Assembly (NCBI GenBank): GCA_963708425.1
Contig: OY970206.1
Coordinates: 1,922,001-1,986,000, forward strand
Direction: 5' to 3'
Length of the DNA stretch: 64,000 nucleotides
Origin: JACMNW01 sp963708425
Lineage (GTDB): Bacteria; Pseudomonadota; Alphaproteobacteria; Rhodobacterales; Rhodobacteraceae
This document shows, in pieces, positions 35,992 to 44,967 of this stretch; the first letter of the stretch is position 1, and each line of letters opens with the position of its first letter. The notes beneath the pieces were generated by a model. The model did no database searches. It was not told the origin of the DNA and worked only from the letters and a program-made list of their open reading frames with translations. Made by a program: the position numbers and the translations under genes.

Positions 35992-38055
35992 CTAGCCCTG
36001 CTGCAGAATTTCCAGAAACGTCGGCCCAAACCGCTCAATCTTTTGCGGGCCCAACGCGCCGACCCGGTCCAGATCGGACAGAGTCGAAGGCCGCGCCTCG
36101 GCAATCTTGCGCAAACTGGCTTGTGTGCAGCTAAGGTGCTTGCCAATGCCGTCTTCACCGCGCGCCAGTCGCAGCTGCTCTTCCGCAAGCAAATCAAACA
36201 CCGCACCCGCATCACGCCCGGCAAGCCGCATCCGTTGTGGGTGCAAAGGCATCGCCTGCGCCCCGGTAATCACCGCCAGAAACAGCGCGCCATAGCTTTC
36301 CAGCTTTTTCGCACCAACCCCGGTAATCTGCGCCATCTGGTCCAGCGTGACCGGCTTTTTTTCTGCCATTTCAATCAAAGTCCGGTCGGGGAACACCACA
36401 TAGGCCGGCACTGAGGCCGCCTCTGCCAGCGCGCGCCGTTTCGCCTTCAGGGCCGACAGCAACGGCGCATCTTCATCCGACACTTGCGATTTCACCGCCG
36501 TCACTGCCACCGCTGAGGTGATTGTATCGCGCCGCAACGTAATTGACGCCTCGCCGCGCAAAATCGGCCGCGCGGCATCAGTCATGCGCAGCGCGCCATG
36601 CCTTTCTCCATCCGGGCGGACCAGATCTTGCCCCATCATCTGACGAAACACCGCCCCCCAGGCGGGCTTCGACAGGTCTTTGCCCACGGCAAAAGTTGGC
36701 AACTGATCATGCCCGCGTTCGCGCACTTTTGGTGTCAGTGTTCCGGTCAGGATATCAATCAAATGCCCAGCACCAAACCATTCACCAGTGCGCAAAATGG
36801 CCGACAGTGCCTTGCGCACGGCGTCAGTAGCATCAAACACGTCAGCGGGTCGATCACACAGGTCGCAATGCCCACAGGGCCCGGACGTTTCGCCAAAATA
36901 CCCGAGCAAGACCTGCCGTCGACATTTCGTTGCCTCGGCCAGCCCCAAAAGCGCATTCAGCCGCCCATGATCCGCGTCTTTGCGATCGGCGGGCGCGGCG
37001 CTTTCGTCAATCTGGCTGCGGCGCAGGCGAATATCTTCCGGGCCATACAACGTCATTGTTTCGGCGGGTGCGCCGTCACGACCAGCACGGCCTATTTCCT
37101 GATAGTAACCTTCGATGGATTTTGGCAGGTCGGCATGGGCAACCCAGCGGATATCAGGCTTGTCGATACCCATGCCAAAAGCAATCGTCGCAACCACAAT
37201 CAGCCCATCATCCTGCTGAAACCGCACTTCCACCCGGCGGCGCGCCTCTGGGTCCATCCCGCCGTGATAGAAGCACGCCAAATGCCCAGCTTCCGTTAAC
37301 GCTTGCGCAAGCGTTTCGGTCTTGGCCCGGGTGCCACAATAAACGATCCCCGATTGCCCGCGCCGTGCTTGCGCAAATCGCAAAATCTGCGTGCGTGGCG
37401 TGTCTTTTACCTCAAACGCCAAATGGATGTTTGGCCGATCAAAACCGCGCAGGAATGTCGATGGCGCTACACCATCAAACAACCGCGCAACAATCTCATC
37501 CCGCGTTTCGGCGTCTGCTGTGGCGGTAAATGCCGCCAAAGGCACGCCCAGAACGCGGCGCAGATCGCCGATCCGCAGATAGTCGGGCCGGAAATCGTGC
37601 CCCCATTGCGATACGCAATGCGCCTCGTCCACGGCAATTGCGCTAACGCCAATCCGGCGCAGCATTGGTAACGTTGCCGGTGTCGCCAGCCGTTCTGGCG
37701 CGATGTACAACAGCTTTAGCCGCCCCTGATCCAGCGCCGCGAAAACCTGTTCGGTTTCTTCCTCGGTGTTGCCCGAGGTCAGCGCCCCCGCCTCTACCCC
37801 CGCCGCCTTCAACGCCCGCACTTGGTCGCGCATCAGGGCGATCAACGGCGAGATCACAACCGTCACCCCGGTGCGGCACAGCGCCGGCAGCTGAAAGCAC
37901 AGCGATTTGCCTCCACCCGTTGGCATGATCGCCAAACAATTCTGCCCGGCCAGCACGGCGTCGACAATTTCCGCCTGACCGGGGCGAAATTCGGAAAATC
38001 CAAAAACCGATGCCAACAAATCTTGCGGTAGCGGCAGCGCCCCATGAATGTTCAT
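35992..38055 (-). CDS. recQ: ATP-dependent DNA helicase RecQ
   Basis: A 687-residue 3'-5' helicase in recombination repair. Walker A MPTGGGKS is near residue 48, the DEAH box lies in VDEAHCVSQWGHDFRPDY, and the aromatic-rich loop and motif VI (QEIGRAGRDG) are present. The zinc-binding cysteines CRRQ...CGHCDLC are visible. The RQC domain follows, and HRDC-like sequences occupy the C-terminus (LRLARGEDGIGKH... with PSTLSDLDRV). The length slightly exceeds the 610 residues of E. coli RecQ, because a second HRDC-like region is present. Confidence 0.95.
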   Translation of the reverse strand: MNIHGALPLPQDLLASVFGFSEFRPGQAEIVDAVLAGQNCLAIMPTGGGKSLCFQLPALCRTGVTVVISPLIALMRDQVRALKAAGVEAGALTSGNTEEETEQVFAALDQGRLKLLYIAPERLATPATLPMLRRIGVSAIAVDEAHCVSQWGHDFRPDYLRIGDLRRVLGVPLAAFTATADAETRDEIVARLFDGVAPSTFLRGFDRPNIHLAFEVKDTPRTQILRFAQARRGQSGIVYCGTRAKTETLAQALTEAGHLACFYHGGMDPEARRRVEVRFQQDDGLIVVATIAFGMGIDKPDIRWVAHADLPKSIEGYYQEIGRAGRDGAPAETMTLYGPEDIRLRRSQIDESAAPADRKDADHGRLNALLGLAEATKCRRQVLLGYFGETSGPCGHCDLCDRPADVFDATDAVRKALSAILRTGEWFGAGHLIDILTGTLTPKVRERGHDQLPTFAVGKDLSKPAWGAVFRQMMGQDLVRPDGERHGALRMTDAARPILRGEASITLRRDTITSAVAVTAVKSQVSDEDAPLLSALKAKRRALAEAASVPAYVVFPDRTLIEMAEKKPVTLDQMAQITGVGAKKLESYGALFLAVITGAQAMPLHPQRMRLAGRDAGAVFDLLAEEQLRLARGEDGIGKHLSCTQASLRKIAEARPSTLSDLDRVGALGPQKIERFGPTFLEILQQG

Positions 38056-38086
38056 GTCAGCTTTCCCGCATTCAACCGCATGCCAG

Positions 38087-38365
38087 TCAGTTCAGGATAT
38101 TGGTGAAACGGTGCAGACCATACTCGATGACATAAAGTCCAAAAATCGCAACCAGCGGTGCAAAATCCAGCCCCCCACTTGGTGGCAATAGCCGTCGGAT
38201 ACGCGAATAAAGCGGCTCTACCATGCGGTTGATGCCATCCCAGATTTGCGCAACAATCGGCTGGCGCAGGTTCAGAACCTGAAAGTTGATCAGCCAGCTA
38301 AGGATGATATGCGCAATCAGGACAAAGCGCACGATATCGAAAAGCAACTGAAGCGGGTTCTGCAA
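38087..38365 (-). CDS. YggT family membrane protein
   Basis: A 92-residue protein with two hydrophobic stretches (LLFDIVRFVLIAHIILSWLINF and FAPLVAIFGLYVIEYGL) around the conserved MVEPLYSRIRRLLPPSGGLDFAPL loop that defines the YggT/Ycf19 family. I chose a TTG start at 38365, because GGAGG sits 6 nt upstream and the longer reading adds a non-conserved segment. Family members are linked to osmotic tolerance and membrane organisation; the role here is unknown. Confidence 0.85.
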   Translation of the reverse strand: MQNPLQLLFDIVRFVLIAHIILSWLINFQVLNLRQPIVAQIWDGINRMVEPLYSRIRRLLPPSGGLDFAPLVAIFGLYVIEYGLHRFTNILN

Positions 38366-38494
38366 GATCGGCCTCCTGACACAAGCTATTGTGGTTAGGT
38401 AACGCCAGCACCCCAAAAGGGCAACCCATTCCGCAGCGTTTCACTTGACCATTTGCCCGGTCTGCGGCACGGCCAATTTGCACAGGAGGTACCA

Positions 38495-39025
38495 ATGTAT
38501 CCATTTTTCCGGCTAGCCAAAGAGTTGTGGAAATTCCGGAATGCGCCACCCCTGCCGCTGCTGGGCACGCACCGGTCACACCATATCTGCTGGCCGTGGG
38601 ATCTCGATCCATGGATCGAGCTGAACAATGGCCGCACCCTGACGCTGTATGATCTGGGACGTCTGCCCCTTGCCCGCCGCACAGGTATCGACAAAGTGCT
38701 GCGCGCCAATGGCTGGGGCATCACAGTGGCGGGCAACACCACGCGCTATCGCAAGCGTGTGCGGATGTTTGACCGCTTGGAAATGGTATCGCGCTGTATC
38801 GGTTGGGATGCGCGCTTCGTCTATATGGACCAAAGCATGTGGAAGGGTGACGATTGCACCAGCCAGATGATCATACGATCGGCGATTGTAGGGACGTCCG
38901 GCATCGTGCCGCCGAAAGATTTCATCGCGGTCCTGGGGGATGCCATGGAAAGCCCGACCTTACCAGATTGGGTGCAAGCATGGATCATGGCTGAGAACGC
39001 GCGCCCTTGGCCGCCGCAAAGATAG
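38495..39025 (+). CDS. Acyl-CoA thioesterase-like protein (hotdog fold)
   Basis: A 176-residue cytoplasmic protein with the 4HBT/THEM6-like pattern: WDLDPWIELNNGRTLTLYDLGR (the active-site segment in which the usual Asp/His-Asn-Asn motif is replaced by a related Asn-Asn form), RYRKRVRMFDRLEMVSRC and GWDARFVYMDQSMWKGD. The ATG at 38495 has a perfect AGGAGG site, and upstream in-frame codons are ignored. The substrate is unknown. The MFS gene follows after 63 bp. Confidence 0.75.
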   Translation: MYPFFRLAKELWKFRNAPPLPLLGTHRSHHICWPWDLDPWIELNNGRTLTLYDLGRLPLARRTGIDKVLRANGWGITVAGNTTRYRKRVRMFDRLEMVSRCIGWDARFVYMDQSMWKGDDCTSQMIIRSAIVGTSGIVPPKDFIAVLGDAMESPTLPDWVQAWIMAENARPWPPQR

Positions 39026-39088
39026 GCGCCTGCTTGCAACCGCCCGCCATTTCGGGCTTGATCCGCAAAACACCGAGGGGCGGATAGA

Positions 39089-40456
39089 ATGATCAGCGCG
39101 AAGAAACGCATTCTTGGCTGGTATTTTTTCGATTGGGCCAGCCAACCCTACAACACCCTGCTGCTGACCTTCATTTTTGGCCCCTATTTCGCCGAGGTGG
39201 CCCGCGCGCATTACATCGGGCTAGGTCTTGATCCAGAGGCAGCAGGTGCGGCCGCGCAATCCTATTGGGGTTATGGCCTTGCCGCCGCCAGCGTCATTGT
39301 TGCCGTCCTAGCGCCCATTCTCGGCGCGATCGCCGATGGCACCGGGCGTCGCTTGGTCTGGGTCTGGGTGTTTTCCGCACTTTATGTCATCGGATCTTTC
39401 GCCCTTTGGTGGCTGGTTCCGGGGCAGGGCAGTCTGTTCTGGGCAGTCGCCTTTTTTGGCCTTGGCTTCATCGGCATGGAATTTGCGACGATTTTCACCA
39501 ATGCCCTGCTGCCCTCGCTGGGTGATCATGATGATATCGGCGGTATCTCGGGGTCTGGTTTTGCCTTTGGCTATCTGGGCGGTGTCATTTCGTTGGCGCT
39601 GATGCTGACACTGTTTGCCGAAAACGCTGCAACAGGATTGACCCTGCTAAAGATCGATCCGATTTTTGGCCTCGATGCCAGCGCCCGTGAAGGAACCCGC
39701 GCGGTGGGGCCGTTCACTGCGATCTGGTATGTGGTGTTCATGATCCCGTTCTTTCTTTGGGTGAAAGAGCCAAAGACCAAGGCCCGCCCGTTGCGCATCG
39801 GGGCCGCCTTCGGCAGCCTTGTTGCGCTGATCTCCAGCCTTGCGCACCGGCGCAGCCTTGCCGCCTATCTTACGTCGTCACTGTTCTACCGCGACGCGCT
39901 GAATGCGCTTTATGGCTTCGGCGGCGTATATGCCAGTGGCGTACTAGGGTGGTCCATCATCCAGATAGGTATCTTTGGGGTTGTGGGCGCTGTCACTGCA
40001 ACAATCTCAAGCTGGATAGGCGGCAAGTTGGATCGCCGCTTTGGTCCCAAACCGGTGATTGTGTTCTGCATCCTGATCCTGATCGCGGTCTGCTGCATCA
40101 TTGTCGGCATGACCCGCGAAAGTCTTTGGGGCCTGCCAATTGATCCCGTCGCTGGCACTGCCGACCAGATCTTTTTCGGCTGCGGTGCCCTGATCGGCGG
40201 CGCTGGCGGCGCATTACAAGCCGCATCCCGCACCATGATGGTTCGTCACACAACGCCCGACCGCGCGACCGAGGCTTTCGCGCTGTTCGCCCTGTCGGGC
40301 AAGGTCACCTCTTTTCTTGCGCCGTTCCTGATCGCGATTGCAACCTCTGCCAGCGGATCGCAGCGCATCGGCATTTCGCCCTTGATCGGGCTGTTCCTTG
40401 TTGGTTTGGTTCTGCTAATCTGGGTCCGACCAACGGGAGAACGGGCAAGCCGATGA
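39089..40456 (+). CDS. UMF1/Atg22-like MFS transporter
   Basis: A 455-residue polytopic protein starting MISAKKRILGWYFFDWASQPYNTLLLTFIFGPYFAEVA. This opening (WYFFDWAxxPYxT) is diagnostic of the UMF1 family related to the vacuolar amino acid effluxer Atg22. About 12 membrane segments are visible, plus a conserved RTMMVRHTTPDRATEAFALFALSGK loop. The substrate in bacteria is unknown. It overlaps mepA by ATGA. Confidence 0.88.
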   Translation: MISAKKRILGWYFFDWASQPYNTLLLTFIFGPYFAEVARAHYIGLGLDPEAAGAAAQSYWGYGLAAASVIVAVLAPILGAIADGTGRRLVWVWVFSALYVIGSFALWWLVPGQGSLFWAVAFFGLGFIGMEFATIFTNALLPSLGDHDDIGGISGSGFAFGYLGGVISLALMLTLFAENAATGLTLLKIDPIFGLDASAREGTRAVGPFTAIWYVVFMIPFFLWVKEPKTKARPLRIGAAFGSLVALISSLAHRRSLAAYLTSSLFYRDALNALYGFGGVYASGVLGWSIIQIGIFGVVGAVTATISSWIGGKLDRRFGPKPVIVFCILILIAVCCIIVGMTRESLWGLPIDPVAGTADQIFFGCGALIGGAGGALQAASRTMMVRHTTPDRATEAFALFALSGKVTSFLAPFLIAIATSASGSQRIGISPLIGLFLVGLVLLIWVRPTGERASR

Positions 40457-41343
40457 TCCGCAATTTGCTACTGATCCTTGCACTGTCGCTATGCGCGCTG
40501 CCCGCCAGCGCCGAAAAGCTGGCCAACCGTTTGTTCGGTGCCCAAAACGCCCCGTCACAGCAGGCCCCTATGCCCATTGGCAGTTACGCCCGTGGCTGTG
40601 CCGCCGGCATGGTGCAATTGCCTGAATCCGGGCCAAGCTGGCAGGCGATGCGGCTGTCGCGCAATCGCAATTTTGGTCAGCCGGTTTTGGTTGATTACCT
40701 GATCGGCCTCAGTCGCGCCGCACAACAGGTTGGCTGGGCCGGGCTTTACATCGGCGATATGGGCCAGCCACGCGGCGGGCCAATGACCTCTGGCCATGCC
40801 AGCCACCAGATCGGGCTTGATGCCGATGTGTGGATGCTGCCACCCCGCCGCCTTGATCTTAGCGTCGCGGAGCGGGAAAAGATCAGCTCCATCCCGGTCC
40901 GGTCGGCAGATCAACGATCGGTGACCGAAAACTGGACGCGCAGCCACCACGCCCTGTTGCGCGCCGCCGCATCGGACCCGCGGGTTGACCGCATTTTTGT
41001 CGCCGCCGCAGTCAAGATCGAAATGTGTAAGACCGCCAAACGCAAAGACACGGACTGGCTGCAGAAAATCCGTCCTGTCGCGGGCCATGACACCCATTTT
41101 CATGTGCGACTGAAATGCCCCAAAGGCGCGCGTTTTTGCCAAACGCAAAAACCGACCGTGGCCGAGCTGTCAAAGGGCGGCAATGGCTGTGATGAAACGC
41201 TGACCTATTGGGTGACGGACTATCTGAACCCGCCCAAGCCCACCAAAAAGCCAAAGAAGCCCGCAAAACGTGAACGTGGTCCGCGTGAATTCACCATGGC
41301 CGATCTGCCAAAGCAATGCCGCGGCGTTCTGTCGTCGGATTGA
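40453..41343 (+). CDS. mepA: Penicillin-insensitive murein endopeptidase MepA
   Basis: A 296-residue periplasmic LAS metallopeptidase that cleaves D-Ala-meso-DAP cross-links. The signal peptide is MIRNLLLILALSLCALPASA. Zinc-ligand motifs HASHQIGLDADVWML and HDTHFHVRLKCP are present, along with six or more cysteines expected for disulfides. The tail is rich in Lys/Pro (NPPKPTKKPKKPAKRE). It overlaps the UMF1 transporter start and the downstream esterase gene by a few codons, forming a three-gene run. Confidence 0.94.
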   Translation: MIRNLLLILALSLCALPASAEKLANRLFGAQNAPSQQAPMPIGSYARGCAAGMVQLPESGPSWQAMRLSRNRNFGQPVLVDYLIGLSRAAQQVGWAGLYIGDMGQPRGGPMTSGHASHQIGLDADVWMLPPRRLDLSVAEREKISSIPVRSADQRSVTENWTRSHHALLRAAASDPRVDRIFVAAAVKIEMCKTAKRKDTDWLQKIRPVAGHDTHFHVRLKCPKGARFCQTQKPTVAELSKGGNGCDETLTYWVTDYLNPPKPTKKPKKPAKRERGPREFTMADLPKQCRGVLSSD

Positions 41344-42212
41344 TCCTTGGCTTGTCGGTGGTGTTCGGGCTGGTTGGCAGCGCCGACACCCCGATGCCGC
41401 CCGGCTTCTTTGCCGCCTATCACTGGCAAAGCAATGATCCGCTATTTGGTGGCTTTTCAGCGATTGAAACCGATGCAGACGGTCTTGGCTTCGTCGTGGT
41501 GTCCGATAAGTCGGCCTATACCACAGGCCGGTTCACGCGTGACAGTACAGGTCGCATTGCCAGCATACTGGCCGAAAAGATTGCGCTTTTGCATGGCCCC
41601 GATAACCAACCATTGCCAAAATACCGCAAAGATACCGAAGGGCTGGCGTTGCTGCCCAATGGGCAGGCTTACATCTCGTTCGAACGCGACGCGCGGGTTG
41701 CGCACTATCCCACCTTGAACGGCCCCGGCATCATTATAGCCGGGCCACCCGCATTCGACACGATGCGCCGAAATTCCAGCCTCGAAGCGCTGGCGGTCGA
41801 CGCCGATGGCACGCTTTACACCCTTCCCGAACGATCGGGTGATCTGCTGCGGCCCTTCCCGGTCTACCGATTTCGGGGCGGCGTCTGGGATCACCCCTTC
41901 AGCATCCCACGCATTGGGACATTTCTTGCAGTCGCTGCCGATTTCGGCCCCGACGGCCGGTTTTATCTGCTGGAACGGCAGTTTCGTGGCTTGTCCGGCT
42001 TCGCCAGCCGTGTTCGGCGCTTCGAAATGGGGTCAAACCAGTTGTTCAACCAAGAGACGTTGTTCCAAAGCATCCCCGGCCAGCACGACAATCTTGAAGG
42101 GCTGTCCGTCTGGCGTGATGCAAGCGGCACCCTGCGCCTCACGATGATCTCCGACAATAATCTGCTGTTCTTGCAGCGCACAGAAATTGTCGAATACCGG
42201 GTTCCAGATTGA
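41316..42212 (+). CDS. Esterase-like activity of phytase family protein
   Basis: A 298-residue probably secreted beta-propeller-like protein. The N-terminal hydrophobic segment (VVGLILGLSVVFGLVGSA) looks like a signal peptide. The pattern FGGFSAIETDADGLGFVVVSDK and DTEGLALLPNGQAYISFERD fits PF13449 (esterase-like activity of phytase). The substrate is unknown. Its start overlaps mepA by 28 bp, so they are probably co-translated. Confidence 0.83.
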   Translation: MPRRSVVGLILGLSVVFGLVGSADTPMPPGFFAAYHWQSNDPLFGGFSAIETDADGLGFVVVSDKSAYTTGRFTRDSTGRIASILAEKIALLHGPDNQPLPKYRKDTEGLALLPNGQAYISFERDARVAHYPTLNGPGIIIAGPPAFDTMRRNSSLEALAVDADGTLYTLPERSGDLLRPFPVYRFRGGVWDHPFSIPRIGTFLAVAADFGPDGRFYLLERQFRGLSGFASRVRRFEMGSNQLFNQETLFQSIPGQHDNLEGLSVWRDASGTLRLTMISDNNLLFLQRTEIVEYRVPD

Positions 42213-42295
42213 CGCTATGCCGCTACGGCGCTAAACGACGCGCCTGCCCACAGATGGGCCAAGTATCCGCAACCTTGTCAAAACGGACATATCGT

Positions 42296-42916
42296 ATGAA
42301 ATCCCTGATCCCCGGCATTTTTGCCATGGCGGCCATTGTGCTTGCCTCGAACATTCTTGTGCAGCATCCGCTTGGCCTCTGGCTAACTTGGGGTGCCCTC
42401 ACCTATCCGTTCGCCTTTCTGGTCACCGATCTGACCAATCGTATTCAAGGCCCGGTTGCCGCCCGCCGTGTTGTGCTGGCCGGTTTTGTCACCGGCATTG
42501 CATGCTCGTTGGTCGGCACGCAGATCATCGGTGAATTTGGCCCGCTGGTCACCCTTCGCATCGCCATCGGCTCGGGCGCGGCGTTCCTGGTGGCGCAGTT
42601 GCTGGATGTCGCGGTGTTCGACAGGTTGCGCCGCGCCGCATGGTGGCGCGCACCGCTGATCTCCACTGTTGTCGGGTCAACGCTGGATACCGCCATCTTC
42701 TTCACCACCGCGTTTTCTGCGGCATTGATCTGGCTGGAGCCCGCAAATGATGTGTCCTGGGCCACCACCACCCAGCCTTTATTGGGCTTTGGTCCAGACC
42801 TGCCATTCTGGGTATCGCTGGCGATTGCCGATTGGTGCGCGAAGATCGCCCTAGCTATCGTTGCACTTTTGCCATTCCGCCTGACTGTCGCAAAATTGAC
42901 CGCAGGGGTTGCGTAA
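42296..42916 (+). CDS. VUT family / queuosine precursor transporter
   Basis: A 206-residue membrane protein with about five to six helices. It contains YPFAFLVTDLTNRIQGPVAARRVV and the DTAIFFTTAF and DWCAKIALAIVALLPFR segments typical of the YhhQ/VUT (DUF165) family, which in E. coli salvages preQ0/preQ1 for queuosine. The ATG at 42296 starts the conserved region; an upstream in-frame extension is not conserved in character. No preQ1 aptamer was recognised upstream. Confidence 0.85.
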   Translation: MKSLIPGIFAMAAIVLASNILVQHPLGLWLTWGALTYPFAFLVTDLTNRIQGPVAARRVVLAGFVTGIACSLVGTQIIGEFGPLVTLRIAIGSGAAFLVAQLLDVAVFDRLRRAAWWRAPLISTVVGSTLDTAIFFTTAFSAALIWLEPANDVSWATTTQPLLGFGPDLPFWVSLAIADWCAKIALAIVALLPFRLTVAKLTAGVA

Positions 42917-42987
42917 AATCTTTTGACAAACACAAAATCTGTGCCACCTTCGAATCATCGGCAACCATTTTGAAAGGAGGTGATCCA

Positions 42988-43044
42988 GTGTCTAGAGTGA
43001 TATTGGAGACTTGTGTCGGGACAGTCATGGGGGGTGTCTTCTAA
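42988..43044 (+). CDS. Possible 18-residue peptide with an extreme Shine-Dalgarno
   Basis: GTG at 42988 opens an 18-codon frame (MSRVILETCVGTVMGGVF) ending TAA at 43042-43044. It is preceded by GAAAGGAGGTGATCCA, which with the G of the GTG (42971-42988) matches the complement of the whole 16S rRNA 3' tail, with GGAGG 7 nt from the GTG. A TTGACA-like -35 lies near 42923. A terminator sits about 70 bp after the stop. The peptide is hydrophobic and of unknown function. Being so short it could also be a leader or an RNA element. No homologue is known to me. Confidence 0.5.
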   Translation: MSRVILETCVGTVMGGVF

Positions 43045-43113
43045 GAGCAACCTCTTGAAAGACAAACCAATGATTGGATTTGAAGCCTAACTGGCCCATC
43101 TCCTAGGATCTCG
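43045..43113. other. Short transcribed-looking spacer with a hairpin
   Basis: Between the peptide stop and the terminator, AGAG and CTCT (43044-43058) can pair around CAAC. The rest shows no feature that I can support. It may be the 3' UTR of the small transcript. Confidence 0.35.
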
Positions 43114-43150
43114 GAAAGGGTTGCCGTCACTGGCGACCCTTTCTCTTTTT
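43114..43150 (+). terminator. Strong Rho-independent terminator
   Basis: GAAAGGGT (43114-43121) and ACCCTTTC (43136-43143) pair, with a T-G wobble and GCC/GGC extending the stem to 12 bp around loop GTCACT. TCTTTTT follows directly. It ends the small transcript and separates it from arfB. Confidence 0.9.
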
Positions 43151-43255
43151 CGCAAGCCCCGACACGGCCTTTGGACATCTGCGTTGGCTGGATATTTTTG
43201 CCAAAACGAAACCATCTGCGTTCCGTTTCGTTCAATTAATCGTTAGCGTTCGGCC

Positions 43256-43678
43256 ATGTTGCGCATCAACGACACCATCACCCTTGCCGACTGGGAGCTT
43301 TCGGAAAGCTTTACCCGCTCGTCCGGGCCGGGTGGCCAGAATGTGAACAAAGTCTCAACCGCCGTCGAGTTGCGGTTCGAGGCGGAACGCAGTCCGCATC
43401 TTTCAGCGTCTCAAAAGGCGCGGCTGAAACGGCTGGCCGGGCGGCGCTGGACGAATGAAGGTGCCATTGTCATTCGGGCCGAAGAAACCCGGTCGCAAGC
43501 TCGCAATCGCGAATTGGCTGAGGCGCGGTTGATCGAGATGATCCAAGCCGCCCTGATTGCCCCAAAACGCCGTATTGCCACCAAGCCCACCTACGGTAGC
43601 CAACAACGCCGATTGGTGGCCAAATCCGTGCGTGCCGACGTAAAGGCAGGCCGCGGCAAAGTGGAGGACGATGAATGA
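43256..43678 (+). CDS. arfB: Alternative ribosome-rescue factor ArfB (YaeJ)
   Basis: A 140-residue peptidyl-tRNA hydrolase that frees ribosomes stalled without a stop codon. The catalytic GGQ is at 26-28 (SSGPGGQNVNKVST). The C-terminal basic tail (PKRRIATKPTYGSQQRRLVAKSVRADVKAGRGK), which enters the empty mRNA channel, is intact. Its stop overlaps the next gene's start by ATGA, though no functional link to that gene is obvious. Confidence 0.93.
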   Translation: MLRINDTITLADWELSESFTRSSGPGGQNVNKVSTAVELRFEAERSPHLSASQKARLKRLAGRRWTNEGAIVIRAEETRSQARNRELAEARLIEMIQAALIAPKRRIATKPTYGSQQRRLVAKSVRADVKAGRGKVEDDE

Positions 43679-44967
43679 CCGAAACCATGCTGGCCGAAAC
43701 CCTGCTCGAACGCCGCGCGCGCCTGATGGGCCCGAATGTGCCGACCTTCTACCAATCACCCGTTCATATCGTGAAAGGTCAGGGCGTTTGGCTGTGGGAT
43801 GCATCCGGCAAGCGCTATCTGGATTGCTACAATAACGTCGCCCATGTAGGCCATTGCCATCCGCGCGTGGTGGCCGCGATTGCCGCCCAAGCCGCAGTTC
43901 TGAACACCCATACCCGCTATCTGCACGACGGCGTGCTGGAATACATCGAACGCCTGACCGCGCGTCTTGACCACGGCATCAGTCAGGCCATCATGACCTG
44001 CACCGGGTCCGAGGCGAACGATATCGCCCTGCGCATGGCGCAGGCGGTCACTGGCAAAACCGGCATCATTGCCACCGACAACACCTATCATGGCAATACG
44101 GCTACGGTCAGCCAACTGTCCACCCGCCGCCCGCCCATCGGTGGCTACGCCCCTAACATCCGCCTTGTGCCATCCCCTGACACCCTGCGCCCCGTTGGCG
44201 GCACCGCCGAACACCAAGCCGCCGCCTTCGCCGCCCACGTTTCCCGCGCGATTGCGGAACTGGAGGCTTCCGGCCACGGCTTTTCGTGCATGATGCTATG
44301 CCCGGTTTTCGCCAACGAAGGCCTGCCAACCGTAACACCCGGCTTTCTCGACCCAACCATCGCCGCCATCCGCAAGGCCGGTGGCGTGGTCATCGCCGAC
44401 GAAGTGCAGCCCGGCTTTGGCCGTGTCGGCAGCCACTTCTGGGGCCACGACCTGCTGGGTTTCGCCCCTGATATCGTGACCATCGGCAAACCCATGGCCA
44501 ACGGCCACCCGGTTGCTGCCATTCTGGCGCGCCCTGATATCATGGCCGCTTTCCGTGATGCGTTTGGCTATTTCAACACTTTCGGCGGCAATCCGGTGTC
44601 GGCGGCGGCCTGCCTTGCCGTGCTGGACGTGATCGATGACGAAGGCCTGCAACAAAACGCCAGCACCGTTTCGGCATACATGCTGGACCGCCTGCGCGCC
44701 CTGCGTCACCCCTTGCTGGCCGATGTGCGCGCCACCGGTATGTTCTTCGGCGTCGAATTCGTCACCGACGCCGCCATGACCCCCGCCACCGATTTCGTGG
44801 CATCACTGGTCGAAGATATGGTCAATCGCGGCTTCCTGCTGAACAAGATCGGGCGCGGTGGCGGTGCCTTGAAAATCCGCCCACCGATGCCCTTCTCCAT
44901 CGAAAACGCGGATCAGCTGGCCGATGCCTTGCAAGCCGCCCTTTATGCTGCCCCGGTTGCCGCATGA
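43675..44967 (+). CDS. Class III PLP enzyme, AGXT2L-like (phospho-lyase or aminotransferase)
   Basis: A 430-residue PLP enzyme. YLDCYNNVAHVGHCHPRVV and LNTHTRYLHDGVLEYIERL closely resemble eukaryotic AGXT2L proteins (ethanolamine-phosphate and phosphohydroxylysine phospho-lyases). Other landmarks are CTGSEANDIALRMAQ, VIADEVQPGFGRVGSHFWGH and the PLP lysine K272 (TIGKPMANGHPV). Class III transaminase activity cannot be excluded. It is coupled by ATGA to an APH-type kinase downstream, the arrangement expected for phosphorylation followed by beta-elimination of an amino alcohol (inference). Confidence 0.85.
   Translation: MTETMLAETLLERRARLMGPNVPTFYQSPVHIVKGQGVWLWDASGKRYLDCYNNVAHVGHCHPRVVAAIAAQAAVLNTHTRYLHDGVLEYIERLTARLDHGISQAIMTCTGSEANDIALRMAQAVTGKTGIIATDNTYHGNTATVSQLSTRRPPIGGYAPNIRLVPSPDTLRPVGGTAEHQAAAFAAHVSRAIAELEASGHGFSCMMLCPVFANEGLPTVTPGFLDPTIAAIRKAGGVVIADEVQPGFGRVGSHFWGHDLLGFAPDIVTIGKPMANGHPVAAILARPDIMAAFRDAFGYFNTFGGNPVSAAACLAVLDVIDDEGLQQNASTVSAYMLDRLRALRHPLLADVRATGMFFGVEFVTDAAMTPATDFVASLVEDMVNRGFLLNKIGRGGGALKIRPPMPFSIENADQLADALQAALYAAPVAA

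Noticed and set aside
42213..42295. Possible preQ1 riboswitch ahead of the VUT transporter
   Set aside because: None of the preQ1 aptamer sequence blocks are visible.
43041..43235. 64-codon minus-strand frame across the 43.1 kb terminator
   Set aside because: It spans a strong terminator on the other strand, has no ribosome site and no family character.
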